From Candidatus Paralachnospira avium (GTDB lineage Bacteria; Bacillota; Clostridia; Lachnospirales; Lachnospiraceae), in assembly GCA_904420245.1 (NCBI GenBank), contig CAJFUL010000030.1, forward strand, positions 18,306 to 82,305: DNA of 64,000 bases, read 5' to 3'. Below, one piece after another: positions 9,094 to 17,962 of this stretch. Below the pieces are notes generated by a model. The model did not search any database and had not been told where the DNA came from. It was given only the letters and a program-made list of their open reading frames with translations. Each line of letters opens with the position of its first letter. Position 1 is the first letter of the stretch. Position numbers and translations under genes: made by a program.

Positions 9094-9133
9094 CAAATAG
9101 CATTTTTGAGTCTACGCGGGGGAGGAATTTCTT

Positions 9134-10036
9134 ATGCTGTATATGGCCCTGGCCGTGCTGGCCGGAATCCTTGTATCGTCCCAAAGCAGCTTCAACGGGA
9201 TGCTCTATCCGTTTTTAGGCGTTCTGGGCGTCAGCTTCGTCAGCAACTTTCTCAATGCTGTCACCAGCTTTTTCTTCAGTCTCGTCTATTTCCACCGTCC
9301 GCCCAAGTTAAAAGACCTTCCGTTCCGTTCCACCATGGGAGGCGTGTGCGCCGTGTTCGTGCTGGGTTTTTCCGGCTATCTGGTCGCACAGCTGGGAACG
9401 GCCGTCACCGTCTGCCTGTCCGTATCGGGCCAGCTCTTCATGTCGGCTGTGGTGGACCACTTCGGATGGTTCGGCTCTGAAAGAGTCTCGTTCAAGGCTG
9501 TGCGGATCCCCGGCTTTTTATGCATCCTGGCCGGTGTGTTCATCATCAATTTCGCGGGAGGCAGCGCCTTTTCCTCTGTGGGGAACCAGTGGTTCCTGCT
9601 CCTCTTGCTGTTTTTCGCTATCATAGTGGGCTGTGTGACCGTATTTGCCAGGATGTTCAACTACGACGCCAGCCGCTATGTGGGGAAGCTGGACGGCAAT
9701 TTCGCCAATTCCATCGTGGGCGCGGCCGCCGCTTTCCTCATCCTTCTCGTCACGACCGGTTTTAAACCGCCCTTCGGCGCCGCTCTCAAGGCTCCGGCCC
9801 TGGGATACCTGACAGGCCCCTTCGGTACGGTGGCCTGTGTGCTCAATTCCCTGTCCTTTGCCAAGCTGAAGGTTTTTCACGCCACCATCTTCATGCTGAT
9901 CGGTCAGATCGCCACCGGCATCGCCATGGACCTGGTCCTGCTGGGAAGCTTTCCGCCGGGCAAGCTGGCGGGGATCCTGGTGGTCTGCATCGGGATCTTT
10001 CTGGACAAGAAATTTACGGCCAAGGAGGCGGCATAA
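9134..10036 (+). CDS. DMT-superfamily transporter, YdcZ family
   Basis: A 300-residue integral membrane protein with about ten hydrophobic helices arranged as two five-helix halves, the EamA-like duplication of the YdcZ (DUF606, COG3238) family. It starts MLYMALAVLAGILVSSQSSFNG; the conserved G-x4-x-Q-(S/x)-x-x-N near the first helix is typical. The substrate is unknown for most members. The ATG is preceded by GGGGGAGGAATTTCTT. The MATE transporter begins three bases after the stop, so the two exporters are co-transcribed. Confidence 0.85.
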   Translation: MLYMALAVLAGILVSSQSSFNGMLYPFLGVLGVSFVSNFLNAVTSFFFSLVYFHRPPKLKDLPFRSTMGGVCAVFVLGFSGYLVAQLGTAVTVCLSVSGQLFMSAVVDHFGWFGSERVSFKAVRIPGFLCILAGVFIINFAGGSAFSSVGNQWFLLLLLFFAIIVGCVTVFARMFNYDASRYVGKLDGNFANSIVGAAAAFLILLVTTGFKPPFGAALKAPALGYLTGPFGTVACVLNSLSFAKLKVFHATIFMLIGQIATGIAMDLVLLGSFPPGKLAGILVVCIGIFLDKKFTAKEAA

Positions 10037-10039
10037 TCA

Positions 10040-11380
10040 ATGAAACAAAAGGATTTAACCTCGGGGAAGATCACCTCTTCCCTGCTTTTATTTGCTTTTC
10101 CCATGATCCTGGGAAATCTGCTCCAGCAGCTCTACAATGTGGCGGATACTCTCATCGTAGGCCAGTTTCTGGGCTCCAACGCCCTGGCGGCCGTGGGCTC
10201 CGCCTATACGCTGATGACCTTCCTGACGTCGATCCTCCTGGGGCTTTCCATGGGAAGCGGCGCGGTCTTTTCCATCTGCTACGGAGCCGGAGACAAAAAA
10301 CGGCTCCGGTCCAGCATCTTTACTTCTTTCGTCCTGATCGCGGTATGCAGCGTGGCGCTGAACCTCATCGTTTTTCTGTGTATAGATCCCATCATGCGCC
10401 TGCTCCAGACTCCGGACGAGATTTACAGCATGATGCGCAGCTATCTCTGGGTCATCTTTATCGGCATCACAGCCACTTTTCTCTATAATTATTTCGCCTG
10501 CCTTCTGCGGGCCCTGGGAAATTCGCTGGTGCCCCTGCTGTTTCTGGGTTTCTCCGCCCTTTTGAACATCGGCCTGGACCTGCTCTTTGTCCTGGTCTTT
10601 TACTGGGGCGCTCCGGGAGCCGCCGCCGCCACGGTCATTTCCCAGTATATTTCCGGCATCGGCCTCATGCTCTACACCTTGGTGAAATTCCCGGAACTGC
10701 GTCCCAGGAGGGAGGATATGCAGATCCGGAGGGACGGGCTCAAGGAAATCTCTCAGTTTTCTTTTCTGACCTGTCTGCAGCAGTCCATCATGAATTTCGG
10801 CATCCTGATGGTCCAAGGACTGGTCAACAGCTTCGGCCCCGCCGTCATGGCGGCCTTCGCGGCGGCAGTCAAGATCGACTCCTTCGCCTATATGCCGGTC
10901 CAGGACTTCGGAAACGCCTTCTCCACCTTCATCGCCCAGAACCATGGAGCAGGGAAGACGGACCGGATCCGGAAGGGCATCCGGTCGGCCTTTACCGCCT
11001 CCATCCTCTTCTGCCTGGCCATCACTGCGGCCGTCTGCATCTTCGCGCGGCCTCTCATGATGATCTTCGTCCGCCCGGAGGAAACGGAGATCCTGGCCAT
11101 CGGCGCCCGCTACCTGCGCATTGAGGGCGCCTTCTACTGCGGCATCGGCTGTCTCTTCCTGTTCTACGGATTGTACCGCGCCCTGCAAAGGCCCGGCATG
11201 TCGGTGGTCCTCACCATCGTGTCCCTGGGCTCCCGAGTGCTCCTGGCCTATACCCTTTCCGCCATCCCCTTCCTGGGGACCGACGGCATCTGGATGTCTG
11301 TTCCCATCGGCTGGCTCCTGGCCGATGCCATCGGAGCCGTCTACTATTTCAAAAAGCGAAAAACACTGCTTCCACAATGA
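10040..11380 (+). CDS. MATE-family multidrug/cation antiporter
   Basis: A 446-residue efflux pump of the MatE family with twelve predicted membrane helices in two halves. The N-terminal segment FPMILGNLLQQLYNVADTLIVGQFLGSNALAAVG is a standard MATE signature (quoted here in part: NLLQQLYNVADTLIVGQF), and the second half repeats the pattern around NSFGPAVMAAFAAAVKIDSF. It is probably driven by sodium or protons; the substrate is not predictable. It is translationally close to the upstream YdcZ protein (3 bp) and followed by a clear intrinsic terminator. Confidence 0.93.
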   Translation: MKQKDLTSGKITSSLLLFAFPMILGNLLQQLYNVADTLIVGQFLGSNALAAVGSAYTLMTFLTSILLGLSMGSGAVFSICYGAGDKKRLRSSIFTSFVLIAVCSVALNLIVFLCIDPIMRLLQTPDEIYSMMRSYLWVIFIGITATFLYNYFACLLRALGNSLVPLLFLGFSALLNIGLDLLFVLVFYWGAPGAAAATVISQYISGIGLMLYTLVKFPELRPRREDMQIRRDGLKEISQFSFLTCLQQSIMNFGILMVQGLVNSFGPAVMAAFAAAVKIDSFAYMPVQDFGNAFSTFIAQNHGAGKTDRIRKGIRSAFTASILFCLAITAAVCIFARPLMMIFVRPEETEILAIGARYLRIEGAFYCGIGCLFLFYGLYRALQRPGMSVVLTIVSLGSRVLLAYTLSAIPFLGTDGIWMSVPIGWLLADAIGAVYYFKKRKTLLPQ

Positions 11381-11385
11381 CAAAC

Positions 11386-11425
11386 GCCCCCGGATCGGAT
11401 CCGGGGGCTTAACTTTTTCTTTCTT
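11386..11425 (+). terminator. Intrinsic terminator after the MATE gene
   Basis: GCCCCCGGATC pairs with GATCCGGGGGC (11386-11410), followed by TTAACTTTTTCTTTCTT. It is a strong GC stem with a U-rich tail, placed 5 bp after the stop codon. Confidence 0.85.
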
Positions 11426-11450
11426 CCCGCGCGGGATGCCCAAGATGCAG

Positions 11451-11476
11451 CGACGCGCGCAGCAGCCTGCGCGCGT
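11451..11476. repeat. Short perfect inverted repeat between convergent genes
   Basis: GACGCGCGCA, 6-base loop, TGCGCGCGTC. It lies between the MATE terminator and the M24 peptidase stop. No T-run follows on either strand, so it is not a classical terminator. It may limit read-through or protect the 3' end of the minus-strand mRNA. Confidence 0.5.
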
Positions 11477-11498
11477 CAGTGCACATGATCCAGCTGAC

Positions 11499-12608
11499 TT
11501 ACCGGATCACAGTCAGCTCCTTGGGCAGCTTATGGAGGACTCTGGTGGAGCCGTCCTCCTCGATCAGCACCTGGTCCTCGATCCGCACTCCGAACTCGCC
11601 CGGCAGATAGATGCCCGGCTCGCAGGAGAAGGCCATGCCGGGACGGATGATGGTGGTCTCGCCGGCACCTGCCGAAGGACCCTCATGGCAGTCAATGCCG
11701 ATGCCGTGTCCGGTTCGGTGGATGAAATATTCTCCGTATCCGGCCTTTTCGATCACATCCCTGGCCGCTCTGTCCACGTCCTGAAGCTCGTTTCCGGCCT
11801 TGGCAGCCGCCTCTCCGGCCAGATTGGCTTCCAGGACCACATTGTATACCTCGCGGAACTTCTCGCTGGGTTCCCCGAAGTGATACGTCCTGGTCATATC
11901 GGTGCAGTAATTTTTATAAGTGCCTCCGAAATCGATCAGCAGGCATCTTCCCATCTCAATGACCGTATCTCCCGTATTGTGGTGAGGGACCGCCGCATTG
12001 GGTCCTACGGCCACTGTGGCGCCGGGGGCCGCAAGGCCCAGACAGGTCATCTCATAGGCCAGCTCCGCCATAAAATCCGATTCCGTTTTTCCGATCCAAT
12101 AAAGTCCTTTATCGATACACTTTTTCAAAGCGATGTCCGCCTTGGCGGTGGACTCGATCATGCAGTCCATCTCCTGACGGTCCTTATAGATCCGCAGCGG
12201 CTGTACCAGAGGGCTGCCGTTGACAAATTCCGCATCCGGATACAGAGATGTAAGCTGCAGCGTAAACAGAGCCGGCATGGCCGCATCCACGGCAATGGTG
12301 TCATGACGGATGCCCCTCTTCTCCATCTCCTTCTTCAGCAGAGCGAAGGGATCCTCCCCGTCGGGCCAGTAGGTGAACTCCGTCACCGGAGTCTCCGTCA
12401 CCTGGAGCTCATAAAGGATATTGGCGATGATAAAGGGCTCATGTCCCGGTGCCAAGACCAGCGCCAGGAACCGCTCATCTCCCTTGATGGAGTAGCCGCA
12501 CAGATATTTCATATCGGAGGAGGGCGTCACAAAGAAGCAGTCGATGCCCTCTCTCTCCAGGATCTTGTTCATATTTTCCACACGGGAAGTAAACGCAGAC
12601 TCTTTCAT
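11499..12608 (-). CDS. M24-family metallopeptidase (Xaa-Pro aminopeptidase/creatinase-like)
   Basis: A two-domain 'pita-bread' enzyme of 369 residues: creatinase N-terminal domain (about 1-130) and M24 catalytic domain. All five metal ligands are visible: D226 (LIDFGG), D237 (YCTDMTRTY), H301 (RTGHGIGID), E330 (SCEPGIYLPG) and E344 (VRIEDQ). This favours an active dinuclear peptidase cleaving Xaa-Pro bonds rather than creatinase, which lacks the metal set. It starts at 12608 (MKESAFTSRV), 7 bp after the second permease stop, so it is the last gene of the DUF3798 ABC operon. It probably processes the imported compound, hinting at a peptide or amidine-like substrate (inference). Confidence 0.88.
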   Translation of the reverse strand: MKESAFTSRVENMNKILEREGIDCFFVTPSSDMKYLCGYSIKGDERFLALVLAPGHEPFIIANILYELQVTETPVTEFTYWPDGEDPFALLKKEMEKRGIRHDTIAVDAAMPALFTLQLTSLYPDAEFVNGSPLVQPLRIYKDRQEMDCMIESTAKADIALKKCIDKGLYWIGKTESDFMAELAYEMTCLGLAAPGATVAVGPNAAVPHHNTGDTVIEMGRCLLIDFGGTYKNYCTDMTRTYHFGEPSEKFREVYNVVLEANLAGEAAAKAGNELQDVDRAARDVIEKAGYGEYFIHRTGHGIGIDCHEGPSAGAGETTIIRPGMAFSCEPGIYLPGEFGVRIEDQVLIEEDGSTRVLHKLPKELTVIR

Positions 12609-12615
12609 ATTTTCT

Positions 12616-13893
12616 TTACCCCTTTTCTTCCTTGGACTGTTTTGCCTGTTGGACCGCATTCATGGCCAGAGCTACGAAGATGATCCCATATGCCAGGAAC
12701 ACACGGAAATACTCTCCCACCTGACTGTCCTCAAAGAGAGCCGTGCCCACCTGAGGAGATACCGCGAAGATGGAGTGGAACAGGATGATCCCAAGGATCG
12801 CGTTTTTATTGTTGGCCTTCACCACCGAAGCGCCGCCCACCAGGATGGCCGCCACGGCCAGCAGGGCGATCTGTTCATGGGCGGAATAGGTATTCATGGT
12901 CCCGATATCCTGAAGACGGATGATCTGTCCCCAGGCGGCGAATACCGTGGACAGGATCATGGCGATGATCCTGGTCCTGTTGACGTTGATGCCGGATACC
13001 ATGGCCACCTGCTGGTTCATCCCCACAGCCCGGAAATCATGTCCCAGCTTGGTCCTGAAGATCCAGGTGTTGAACAGGCACAAAAGAAGGATACAGATGA
13101 GCGCCGACACCGGGAAGGTCACGAACCGCATGATGAACTGGGCCTGAAAGCTGACCTGACGCAGGACCAGCAGGAAAATGGACACCGCCGCGATGACGAT
13201 GCAGCCTGCGATACGGGAAGCCCTGAGGGGGATCCCGGCTTTCTTCCTCCTCACGAAGCTGTAGATCAGGTAGGCCGCCACGCATACCAGGGCCGCAATG
13301 CCGGCCACCAGTACGAAATCCGACAGATTGGTGTTCCAGACGTCCGTCAGAGAGTATCGGAAAGTACCGTCAAATCCCAGGGAACTCTTGATCCCGACGC
13401 CGTTGTCGTTCATCATGGACTTATCGGGGAAAGGGATCACCGTCCCAATCAGGTACAGATAGATGAACTGATAGATACCGTTGGCCAGATACCCCAGGAT
13501 CATGGAGGTGATCATCTCGTTGCCCTTGGTCTTGTTGAGGACCTTGCCCACCAGAAAGCCAAAGAGGATGGCCAGAGGCGTACTGATGAGGATACTCACC
13601 AAAAAGGAAGGAAAACCGGTGATCCCAAAGGATACTGTATGGATCACGGCCATCTGTCCGGCCATGGCTCCGATGACGATACTGAAGTTGAGGCCCAGCC
13701 CGGCCACCACCGGGATGATCAGCGCCAGCACCTGGAAGGTATTGCGGCAGAATCTGGATGCGATCTCCTGGAGGAACACCGTAGGAGCTACTCCCGAGAT
13801 GATATAGGCCGCAATGGCCAGGATGACGAAAAAGATCACTACGTTATATTTTTTTCCCATTGCTTTCAAACGGGATGCCATCGTCGTCTGCAT
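12616..13893 (-). CDS. ABC transporter permease (sugar/nucleoside BPD_transp_2 type), subunit 2
   Basis: A 425-residue inner-membrane permease of the RbsC/NupP/Q class with about ten helices and the characteristic Gly-rich segment ALLAVAAILVGGASV. A long extracytoplasmic loop (about residues 165-195) and a cytoplasmic basic loop (FVRRKKAGI) are seen. A GTG at 13899 overlaps the stop of the upstream permease, but ATG 13893 is better placed relative to GGGAGG (7-base gap). It pairs with the 13896-14936 protein, as nucleoside-type ABC importers commonly use two different permeases. Confidence 0.88.
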   Translation of the reverse strand: MQTTMASRLKAMGKKYNVVIFFVILAIAAYIISGVAPTVFLQEIASRFCRNTFQVLALIIPVVAGLGLNFSIVIGAMAGQMAVIHTVSFGITGFPSFLVSILISTPLAILFGFLVGKVLNKTKGNEMITSMILGYLANGIYQFIYLYLIGTVIPFPDKSMMNDNGVGIKSSLGFDGTFRYSLTDVWNTNLSDFVLVAGIAALVCVAAYLIYSFVRRKKAGIPLRASRIAGCIVIAAVSIFLLVLRQVSFQAQFIMRFVTFPVSALICILLLCLFNTWIFRTKLGHDFRAVGMNQQVAMVSGINVNRTRIIAMILSTVFAAWGQIIRLQDIGTMNTYSAHEQIALLAVAAILVGGASVVKANNKNAILGIILFHSIFAVSPQVGTALFEDSQVGEYFRVFLAYGIIFVALAMNAVQQAKQSKEEKG

Positions 13894-13895
13894 AA

Positions 13896-14936
13896 TCACA
13901 CCTCCCGTTTGATTTTTGTCAGCGCGTATACGATGATCCCGTTGCTGACAATGATCCGGACGATCTCAGCCAGGTTGCTGTCCGGCGCCAGAGCATTGGC
14001 GACCGGCGTGGACATGGCCAGGATCCCGTTGAAGAGCAAGGTACCAAGCACCACGTTGCCGATGGAGGCGCGTCTCGTGGTGGCGCCGCCGATCAGCACG
14101 GCCGCCACAGCCAGGAAGCTCATCCGCAGAGGCGCCGTATAGAGCTGCAGGAATCCGTAGCTCTGGGCGTAGAACAGGATCCCGATGGCGCTTAAGACCA
14201 TGGAAAGGATGGTTCCCAGGATCCGGTTGCGATTCACGCTGATGTCCAGCGCCTTGGCAAACTTGGGATTTTCACCGGCCACCTGCATGAGACGGCCCGT
14301 ACGGCTGTTCAAAAACAGCTTCAGCACGACGCAGAACGCCGCGCAGACCAGCATAAATCCCACCGGGATCGTGACACCGGCGACCTCCACGGCCAGGAAG
14401 TTGTTGAGAAGCTCGCCGAAGGTGGCAGAAAGCTCCACATTGAGACGGACGCCGCCGCCCATGGCCAGCCGGAGAGAATCGTTGGTGATGGGCAGGAACA
14501 CCCAGACGATGCACATCAGGGAGACAAAGGCAAATCCCACATAAGTGGCGATCATCATTTCCGATCCCTTGATGTAGTTTAAAAGCTTTCCGTAAATGCC
14601 GCCGATGATGGCCGCGAAAACGCTTCCGAAGATCGCCGCCATGATAAGGCTCATGACGCCGGTAAAGCCAAATTCAATGGATAAGACGCCGCCCAGAAGA
14701 CCGCAGCAGATCCCCAGCGTGGAGGCAAAGTTCAGCCCGCATCCCGAAAGAACGCTGGGCACCATGGCCAGCACCAGCAGGAAATTCATGCACCAGCGGA
14801 TCAGCACATCCGAAACCGTGGCCGTGAAGGACAGATCCAGTACATAGGTCGTCACAAGCAGCGCCACAAAAAACAGAGAAATGATCAGCCTTGCAGAGCC
14901 GAAGCGTTTCAGGCCACCGATAATTTTTTCACTCAT
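13896..14936 (-). CDS. ABC transporter permease (sugar/nucleoside BPD_transp_2 type), subunit 1
   Basis: A 346-residue permease of the same class as its downstream partner, with a hydrophobic N-terminus from residue 14, about nine helices, and the family motif SFLAVAAVLIGGAT. The start overlaps the TGA of the ATPase gene by four bases (ATGA), indicating translational coupling and a fixed subunit ratio. With the ATPase and the DUF3798 lipoprotein it forms a complete importer. Confidence 0.88.
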   Translation of the reverse strand: MSEKIIGGLKRFGSARLIISLFFVALLVTTYVLDLSFTATVSDVLIRWCMNFLLVLAMVPSVLSGCGLNFASTLGICCGLLGGVLSIEFGFTGVMSLIMAAIFGSVFAAIIGGIYGKLLNYIKGSEMMIATYVGFAFVSLMCIVWVFLPITNDSLRLAMGGGVRLNVELSATFGELLNNFLAVEVAGVTIPVGFMLVCAAFCVVLKLFLNSRTGRLMQVAGENPKFAKALDISVNRNRILGTILSMVLSAIGILFYAQSYGFLQLYTAPLRMSFLAVAAVLIGGATTRRASIGNVVLGTLLFNGILAMSTPVANALAPDSNLAEIVRIIVSNGIIVYALTKIKREV

Positions 14937-16537
14937 TCTGCTCCGCTCCCTTCTTTTTCCTTGGGACCAAGTCCCATCATATACAGGCCGTACTCCTGAT
15001 CCGAAGCGTCCGCAGGGAGGATCCCTTCCACTTTTCCATCGTATATAATGGCGATCCGGTCACAGACGGACCGCAGCTCCGCCAGCTCGGAGGAGGTGAT
15101 GATGATGGTCATGCCCCTCTCCTGGTTCAGCTTCACCAGGTACTCCAACAGCAGGCGCTTGGCTCCGATGTCGATGCCTCTGGTGGGTTCCGATACCAGC
15201 AGGATATCCGGATCCAGGGACAGGGCCCTGGCCACGCAGACCTTCTGCTGGTTGCCGCCGCTTAAGCGCCTCGTATACTGGGAAGGCCCGGTACAGCGGA
15301 TATCCAGAGTCGCGATCATTTCCTGGGCATGCTTCCTGGCTTTTCCTCTGTCCACCAGCTTAAAGAGACCGAAATTCTTCAGATATTTCTTCTGGACCTT
15401 GATGGCGGAAATGGCGATATTGGCTTCGATGGAGCTGTCCAGCAAAAGGCCCGTTCCCTTTCTGTCCTCGGAGACAAAAGCGCATTTCTTCTCCAGGATC
15501 TTCTGAGGCGTGATATGCTTGATCTCCTCCCCATCGATAAAGAGTTTTCCTTCGGCCGGATAGAGGCCCATGATGCCGTTGGCCACCGACAGTTTTCCCT
15601 GCCCGGCCAGACCTGCCAGCCCGAAGATCTCTCCCCGCCGGATCTTAAGGTTCACGCCCTTGGAGCGCTCTCCCGGCATATCCACCGCGAAATCCTGTAG
15701 CTCCACGGCGTAGGGGGCTTCGTCCCTGATGGACCGCTCTGCCTTCTCGATGGGAGCGCCCATCTTCCGTCCGATCATCATTTCCGCGATGCTGGACGCA
15801 TCCGTCTCGCCGATGGGCATACTGTCCACCAGCTCTCCATCCCGGAAGACAGTCACATGATCCGCCACTTCCATGACTTCTCCCAGCCTGTGGGTGATGA
15901 AGATGATGGCGATGCCCTGGTCCGCCAGCTTCCTCATGATCTTAAGGAGCCCCTTGGCCTCGCTCTCCGTCAGGACGGCCGTGGGCTCGTCGAAGACCAG
16001 CAGCTTGACATTCTGCTTATCGATCTCCCTGGAGATCTCCACAAACTGCATATGGCCCACCGGCAGTTCTCCCATCAGGGTATTTTCATCAATATCCATG
16101 CCTACCCGGTTGAGAGCCGCTCTCGCATCCCTTCCCATCTGGTCAAAATCCACGATGGACAGCTTTTTCCCGAAGATCCGTCCGGCAAGGGAATTCTTCA
16201 AAGGCTCCCGGTTGAGCTTTATGTTTTCCGCCACGGTGAAACCGGGGATCATCATAAATTCCTGATGGACCATACCGATGCCCGCCTCCATGGCCTTCAT
16301 CGGAGAATCGATCTGGACCGGCTTCCCCTCCCAAAGGATCTCTCCTTCAAATCCGCCGCTTTCCTGGATCACCGGCATACCGAACAGGATGTTCATCAGC
16401 GTGGATTTTCCGGCTCCGTTTTCGCCCAGGAGGGCGTGGATCTCATGGGGCTTCACATGGAGCTCCATGTCCTTGAGGACCGTATTTTCACCATATTTTT
16501 TTGTGATGTGTTTCATCTCGAGCAGATAGGTGTCCAT
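14933..16537 (-). CDS. ABC transporter ATP-binding protein with two ATPase domains (RbsA/NupO type)
   Basis: A 534-residue fused double ABC ATPase. Domain 1 (about 1-240) has a canonical Walker A (GENGAGKST), the Walker B LLVFDEPTA and H-loop IFITHR. Domain 2 (about 260-520) has a degenerate Walker A (GLAGQGKLS lacking GKS/T), a good signature RLSGGNQQK and Walker B ILLVSEPTRGID, in which Asp is replaced by Ser-Glu. One active and one degenerate site are common in this class. The start at 16537 (MDTYLLEMKH) has a GAGGAG site. The gene sits between the binding protein and two permeases. Confidence 0.92.
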   Translation of the reverse strand: MDTYLLEMKHITKKYGENTVLKDMELHVKPHEIHALLGENGAGKSTLMNILFGMPVIQESGGFEGEILWEGKPVQIDSPMKAMEAGIGMVHQEFMMIPGFTVAENIKLNREPLKNSLAGRIFGKKLSIVDFDQMGRDARAALNRVGMDIDENTLMGELPVGHMQFVEISREIDKQNVKLLVFDEPTAVLTESEAKGLLKIMRKLADQGIAIIFITHRLGEVMEVADHVTVFRDGELVDSMPIGETDASSIAEMMIGRKMGAPIEKAERSIRDEAPYAVELQDFAVDMPGERSKGVNLKIRRGEIFGLAGLAGQGKLSVANGIMGLYPAEGKLFIDGEEIKHITPQKILEKKCAFVSEDRKGTGLLLDSSIEANIAISAIKVQKKYLKNFGLFKLVDRGKARKHAQEMIATLDIRCTGPSQYTRRLSGGNQQKVCVARALSLDPDILLVSEPTRGIDIGAKRLLLEYLVKLNQERGMTIIITSSELAELRSVCDRIAIIYDGKVEGILPADASDQEYGLYMMGLGPKEKEGSGAE

Positions 16538-16623
16538 GTTCTCCTCCTCTCCTTCATAAAAATCATGCAGCACGATTTCCGCAGAAATGTGCTGCATGAA
16601 TCTCTACATCATCTGCCCGCGGA

Positions 16624-17799
16624 TCACAGCATGGTCCAGGGGCCCATCACCAGCGCAAAATTGTCATATTTAAGGCCGTTGACATCATAGGTATTGAAGC
16701 TGACGTCATCGGTCCCGGCTGCTTTGATGAGCGCCTCCTTCATAACGTCCATGTCTACCTTCTCACCGCCGGTTTCCCCATTGAGATATGCAAGAGCATA
16801 TTCTACGGAAGTATTCATTTCCATAACGACATTGGGGATGGTACGGGTGGAGAAACGTCCGTTGTCGCCGGTCTCCGCCAGCTTATCCTGGATCGCCTGG
16901 ATCATCCACTCATAGTCGTTGGTCTTGTCTTCCGGTACGGAGATCCCCAGCGCTTCCGGGTATCCGTTGAAAGGAGAAGACTGGCTGGGGTTCATGTAGA
17001 TCCCCTCGCCCGCGTCATATACGGCTTTGATCACGGCCGGCGTCGACATGGTGTTGGTATCAAAGAACGCCGTATTGGGTCCGTAGGTCTCCAGCTGCTT
17101 CGGCACATCCTCCACGATGAACTGCTGGGTACCTGCCGTACCGGCATCCGACTGAGGATCCGGGATGGTCACGCGGACAAATTCGATCCCCAGCTCCTTG
17201 CACCGCTCCTCGCACTGATTGCCTGCGTAGGCGACCTTCTCATAGCCCTGATGGCGGGGGAAGGAGTAGTAGATCATGGTCTCCGCTCCCATCTCCTTGG
17301 CCCGGTCTGCCATCTGGGCTCCTGCGGAATAGTTGTCATAATCGATGCAGATATCAGCCGCTTCACAGGCCACGTCGGGATCCTCATTGGGACCGCCGTT
17401 GATATAGAGGATGTCGGGACGGACCTCCTTGGCCCTGGTGATGGCTGCGGAAGAACCCGGCACACCCTGAAGGAAAATAACGACCTTGATATCCGGATCC
17501 GATACCAGAGAGAGCATATTGGAGATGGTGGTCTCCTCCTCGCTCATAAAGTTATCGGGATAAGTCTGGATCACGACCTTATCCTCACCCAGCTCATTCT
17601 GCCATGCCTCCGCGCTGCGGTACTCCTCTTCACTGATGGCTACGGTTCCCACCATCAGACCGATCTTTCCCTCTCCGCTGCTCTCGCCGCCGGCCGATCC
17701 GGTTCCGTCACTGCCGGAATCGCCGCCGCCGCAGGCTGACAGGGAAAGCACCATCATGGCTGCCAGAAGGACTGCTACCAGACGTCTCATCTTCTTCAT
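16624..17799 (-). CDS. DUF3798 substrate-binding lipoprotein
   Basis: A 391-residue secreted lipoprotein: signal MKKMRRLVAVLLAAMMVLS, lipobox LSAC with Cys at about residue 23, then a Gly/Ser-rich linker. The mature part has a type-1 periplasmic-binding-protein layout (KIGLMVGTVAISEEEY, DIKVVIFLQGVPGSS, DILYINGGPNED). I recognise it as the DUF3798 family, whose ligand is not established. It is the first gene of a five-gene operon with an ATPase, two permeases and an M24 peptidase, and is therefore the specificity component. Its own promoter is at 17845-17873. Confidence 0.85.
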   Translation of the reverse strand: MKKMRRLVAVLLAAMMVLSLSACGGGDSGSDGTGSAGGESSGEGKIGLMVGTVAISEEEYRSAEAWQNELGEDKVVIQTYPDNFMSEEETTISNMLSLVSDPDIKVVIFLQGVPGSSAAITRAKEVRPDILYINGGPNEDPDVACEAADICIDYDNYSAGAQMADRAKEMGAETMIYYSFPRHQGYEKVAYAGNQCEERCKELGIEFVRVTIPDPQSDAGTAGTQQFIVEDVPKQLETYGPNTAFFDTNTMSTPAVIKAVYDAGEGIYMNPSQSSPFNGYPEALGISVPEDKTNDYEWMIQAIQDKLAETGDNGRFSTRTIPNVVMEMNTSVEYALAYLNGETGGEKVDMDVMKEALIKAAGTDDVSFNTYDVNGLKYDNFALVMGPWTML

Positions 17800-17844
17800 A
17801 ACTCCACTTTCCTTTCTGCATGAAATTTAATCTAATATGTATAA

Positions 17845-17873
17845 ATCATACCATGAATTGTCTACTTCTTCAA
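17845..17873 (-). promoter_or_regulatory. Sigma-A promoter of the DUF3798 ABC operon
   Basis: Minus strand: TTGAAG (17868-17873), 17 bp, TATGAT (17845-17850), 46 bp before the ATG at 17799. Confidence 0.6.
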
Positions 17874-17904
17874 GCTGAATTGGATGATTTTTCAAAAATC
17901 CCAA

Positions 17905-17947
17905 ACAAAAAGGAACGGCTTTGGAAAAAATTCCACAACCGCTCCTT
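17905..17947 (-). terminator. Terminator of the Wood-Ljungdahl operon (after folD)
   Basis: On the minus strand AAGGAGCGG...TGGAA pairs with TTCCA...CCGTTCCTT, followed by TTTTG. The stem is about 14 pairs with small internal mismatches. It starts 16 bp after the folD stop. Confidence 0.75.
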
Positions 17948-17962
17948 CTGACTTCCGGATGC

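Noticed and set aside
14933..16537. Degenerate second Walker A of the ABC ATPase as evidence of a broken gene
   Set aside because: Asymmetric active and degenerate sites are normal in RbsA/NupO-type fused ATPases.
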